Positions 62,140-64,000 of a DNA stretch of 64,000 nucleotides are shown here, in pieces. Numbering within the stretch: position 1 is the first letter of the stretch; each line of letters opens with the position of its first letter. Position numbers and translations under genes: made by a program. Origin of the DNA: an uncultured Clostridium sp. (lineage in GTDB: Bacteria > Bacillota > Clostridia > TANB77 > CAG-508); assembly GCA_947427205.1 (NCBI GenBank), contig CANEHB010000003.1, positions 24,737 through 88,736 of the forward strand, in the 5' to 3' direction. The notes beneath the pieces were generated by a model. It had not been told where the DNA came from and made no database searches. It saw only the letters and a program-made list of their open reading frames with translations.

Positions 62140-63221
62140 ATATCTACAATTGAATTAATTATTCCTTTATCTAAAATTCCTGCAAAAATATTTTTTAATA
62201 TAATAAGAATAATAGGTCCTAATAAAAGTCCTATTACTCCTATTATTTTAAAACCTGTATACATGGATATTAAAGTAAATATAGGATGAATTCCTATATT
62301 TTTGCTTACAAGTTTTGGTTCTAGAAATTGTTTTATAACAATAGTAAGAAGATATAATCCTATAATAGAAACTGCTAACGAACTTTTACTATTAAGTAAA
62401 AGAATTAATGCCCATGGAACCATAATAGTTCCAGCTCCTAAAATTGGAAGAGCATCAACAAATCCTATTAAAATTGCCATTAATACTGGATATTCTACAT
62501 CCATATCAATTAAATAAGAAATATTCAATCCTGTTAAAACAACCATAAATGTAATTACACTTAATGTAATTTCTGCTTTCAAATATCCACCTAAAGAAGT
62601 AGTAATTTCTTTCATATGTTTTATTATTTTTCCCATCATTCTTTTAGATAAATGATGCTCCATTCTATCCAAAATATAAAATTTATCTGATGTTATAAAA
62701 TATGTTGCTAAAATAGTTATTATTATATTTATAAACATATTAGGTATTGAAGTAATATAATTTAAAATCTTTGTTAAAAATTCTTTAAAATATCCTGTAA
62801 TCATATTAAGATATTCCGTTGTTGAATTCTCTAAAATATTAATTACCTCTTCTGGAATTAATTCTCTAAAATTAATTTTAGTTATATTTTGATTTATAAA
62901 ACTAATAGTTTTCTCTAAGTATGTATTCAAACCACTTAGTAAATTTGTTGCTTCTGAAATAAAATTAATTGTTCCCCATACAATTAAAGCAATAATAATT
63001 CCAAAAATAGTAACCATTACAATTATACTACTTGTCTTTCGACTCAAGCCTGTCCTTTTATTTACCCATTTAATAATTGGATCAATTATTAATGAAATAA
63101 TATAAGCAATTAAAAAAGGAATATAGAAAATAGTAAGTTTGCATAAAAAAATTAATAATATGCATATTGCGATTCCTATAAATCCTTTTTTAATAATGTT
63201 TAAATAATTAATACTATCCAT
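62136..63221 (-). CDS. AI-2E family transporter-like membrane protein
   Basis: 361 residues from ATG 63221, chosen because AAGAAGAGG is just upstream. About eight membrane segments with a helical central part, the PF01594 layout. GYLKAEITLSVITFMVVLTGL, IGFVDALPILGAGTIMVPWALI and the ISMYTGFKIIGVIGLLLGP block are family hallmarks. Members include the putative autoinducer-2 exporter TqsA and Na+/H+ antiporters, so the substrate cannot be assigned. It converges on the 61584 gene with a 4-bp overlap. Confidence 0.9.
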   Translation of the reverse strand: MDSINYLNIIKKGFIGIAICILLIFLCKLTIFYIPFLIAYIISLIIDPIIKWVNKRTGLSRKTSSIIVMVTIFGIIIALIVWGTINFISEATNLLSGLNTYLEKTISFINQNITKINFRELIPEEVINILENSTTEYLNMITGYFKEFLTKILNYITSIPNMFINIIITILATYFITSDKFYILDRMEHHLSKRMMGKIIKHMKEITTSLGGYLKAEITLSVITFMVVLTGLNISYLIDMDVEYPVLMAILIGFVDALPILGAGTIMVPWALILLLNSKSSLAVSIIGLYLLTIVIKQFLEPKLVSKNIGIHPIFTLISMYTGFKIIGVIGLLLGPIILIILKNIFAGILDKGIINSIVDI

Positions 63222-63295
63222 ATATAACCTCTTCTTAATATTAATATATTCAAAAAAAGTTATAATATGCATAATAATAATCAAAAAAACGTTTG

Positions 63296-63925
63296 CTAAA
63301 AGTTCATATTATTACAATATGGATTTTGATTAAATTGTTGTTGAGGTTGCATGTTTTGAAAACTATTTCTAAAAATTAGTTCTTTTAAAATAATAATTTT
63401 GATAATATCTCTAAGTAAGCTATCATTTCTATTATTTCTTGAAATATTGGTAGTTTGAGTAGTTTGCTGTCTAGTTTCTGTTTGCCTTGTTGTAGTTCCT
63501 GTATTAGAAGAATTTGTTGTTACATTATTAGTATCATTTTGAGTAGTAGAAGTTCTTGATGCTACTGGATCTTCTTCATCATATTCGATTTGACCTTCAA
63601 CAATATTATATACTGTGTCTACCATATTATTTAAAACATCCTCATTAAAATATTGATAATTACTATTTTGAATAACTCTTGAAACTACAGGGTTTATAAT
63701 TCTATATATACTAGGATATAAACTACTCATACTTTGCATTTGATTTTGATTATTAAACATATTTTGGTTTTGACCCATATACATGCTTCCTGAATTATTC
63801 ATCATTCCCATATTATTAGGCATTTGATTTCCAAAGTTATTCATATTAGGATTATATGTATTTTGTGGCATTTGATTATAAAAATACAAATCCTGCATAT
63901 AGTTATCATTGTTTGAATAAAACAT
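63296..63925 (-). CDS. Asn/Gln/Met-rich low-complexity protein
   Basis: 209 residues behind AAAGGAGG. The first 65 residues are built of Asn, Met, Gln and Tyr (NPNMNNFGNQMPNNMGMMNN). A more ordered segment (about 68-115, YPSIYRIINPVVSRVIQ) follows, then a Thr/Asn/Gln linker (about 122-165) and a hydrophobic helix with an Asn/Gln-rich end. No signal peptide. The composition recalls spore-coat or other assembly proteins, but the function is unknown. It ends 75 bp before the AI-2E-like gene. Confidence 0.75.
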   Translation of the reverse strand: MFYSNNDNYMQDLYFYNQMPQNTYNPNMNNFGNQMPNNMGMMNNSGSMYMGQNQNMFNNQNQMQSMSSLYPSIYRIINPVVSRVIQNSNYQYFNEDVLNNMVDTVYNIVEGQIEYDEEDPVASRTSTTQNDTNNVTTNSSNTGTTTRQTETRQQTTQTTNISRNNRNDSLLRDIIKIIILKELIFRNSFQNMQPQQQFNQNPYCNNMNF

Positions 63926-64000
63926 TTTTATACCTCCTTTATAAAATTGGTAGTGTAAACTAATTTTATATCTTATTTAGCTACACTCTTGTATTTTCAA

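Noticed and set aside
1..64000. CRISPR arrays, tRNA or rRNA genes, insertion sequences
   Set aside because: No regularly spaced repeats, tRNA cloverleaf cores, rRNA segments or transposase motifs were seen.

Overview
The window is AT-rich chromosomal DNA from a spore-forming member of the Clostridia (Firmicutes). The evidence is strong AT bias with A/T-ending codons, AGGAGG-type ribosome binding sites, near-consensus sigma-A promoters, and the sporulation genes spoVFB, yabP and yabQ. The native backbone is interrupted by single-gene units that are visibly richer in G+C. No rRNA, tRNA, CRISPR array, insertion sequence or prophage was seen.

Left part, mostly + strand: the 3' end of infB, then rbfA, nrnA and a PHP phosphoesterase (1-3052); an OmpR-type regulator and large histidine kinase (3338-6378); a PadR-controlled envelope module with PspC, HAAS/DUF1700-like and DUF4097-like proteins (6429-8891); a CmpB-like membrane protein; a foreign lysA unit (9949-11434); and a flippase. 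Next comes a tight operon of a NadD-like protein, a 671-residue protein whose N-terminus looks like an ADP-ribosyltransferase, and a frameshifted NAD synthetase (13282-16718). A NAGPA-type protein, a foreign ZIP transporter, a VanW-type protein behind three palindromes, trmB, a Gld-type ABC system (21645-24956), a 54-residue ORF with a heterodimeric ABC exporter (25150-28855), spoVFB, two unrecognised foreign-looking genes (29912-31944), and a thioesterase/PAP2/MGMT/P-loop kinase cluster follow. This arm ends with a LexA-boxed Y-family polymerase and a tyrosine recombinase (36456-37463).

A 1.3 kb non-coding stretch (37464-38799) marks a convergent switch in gene direction. It holds a diverged direct repeat and several hairpins.

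Right part, mostly - strand: foreign ftsH and apt units, a second paralogous ABC exporter pair (41628-45271), rho, divIC-yabQ-yabP, aspartokinase, a small Cys-rich protein, a Wzz/BY-kinase/PHP-phosphatase set (50096-52407), prfB with a membrane protein, a foreign CofE-like gene, and the secA-thiE-ATP-grasp operon. A foreign orphan DNA methyltransferase, a frameshifted YcgQ-like lipoprotein-type gene, an AI-2E family transporter and an Asn/Gln/Met-rich protein close the window.

The strongest leads are: (1) the candidate ADP-ribosyltransferase lying between two genes of NAD synthesis; (2) two independent +1 frameshifts that both fall immediately after an in-frame CGG followed by A, where native genes otherwise almost never use CGG; (3) a PadR operator laid over a perfect promoter; (4) recurrent small intergenic palindrome families; and (5) a pattern of foreign genes arriving as complete promoter-gene-terminator units.
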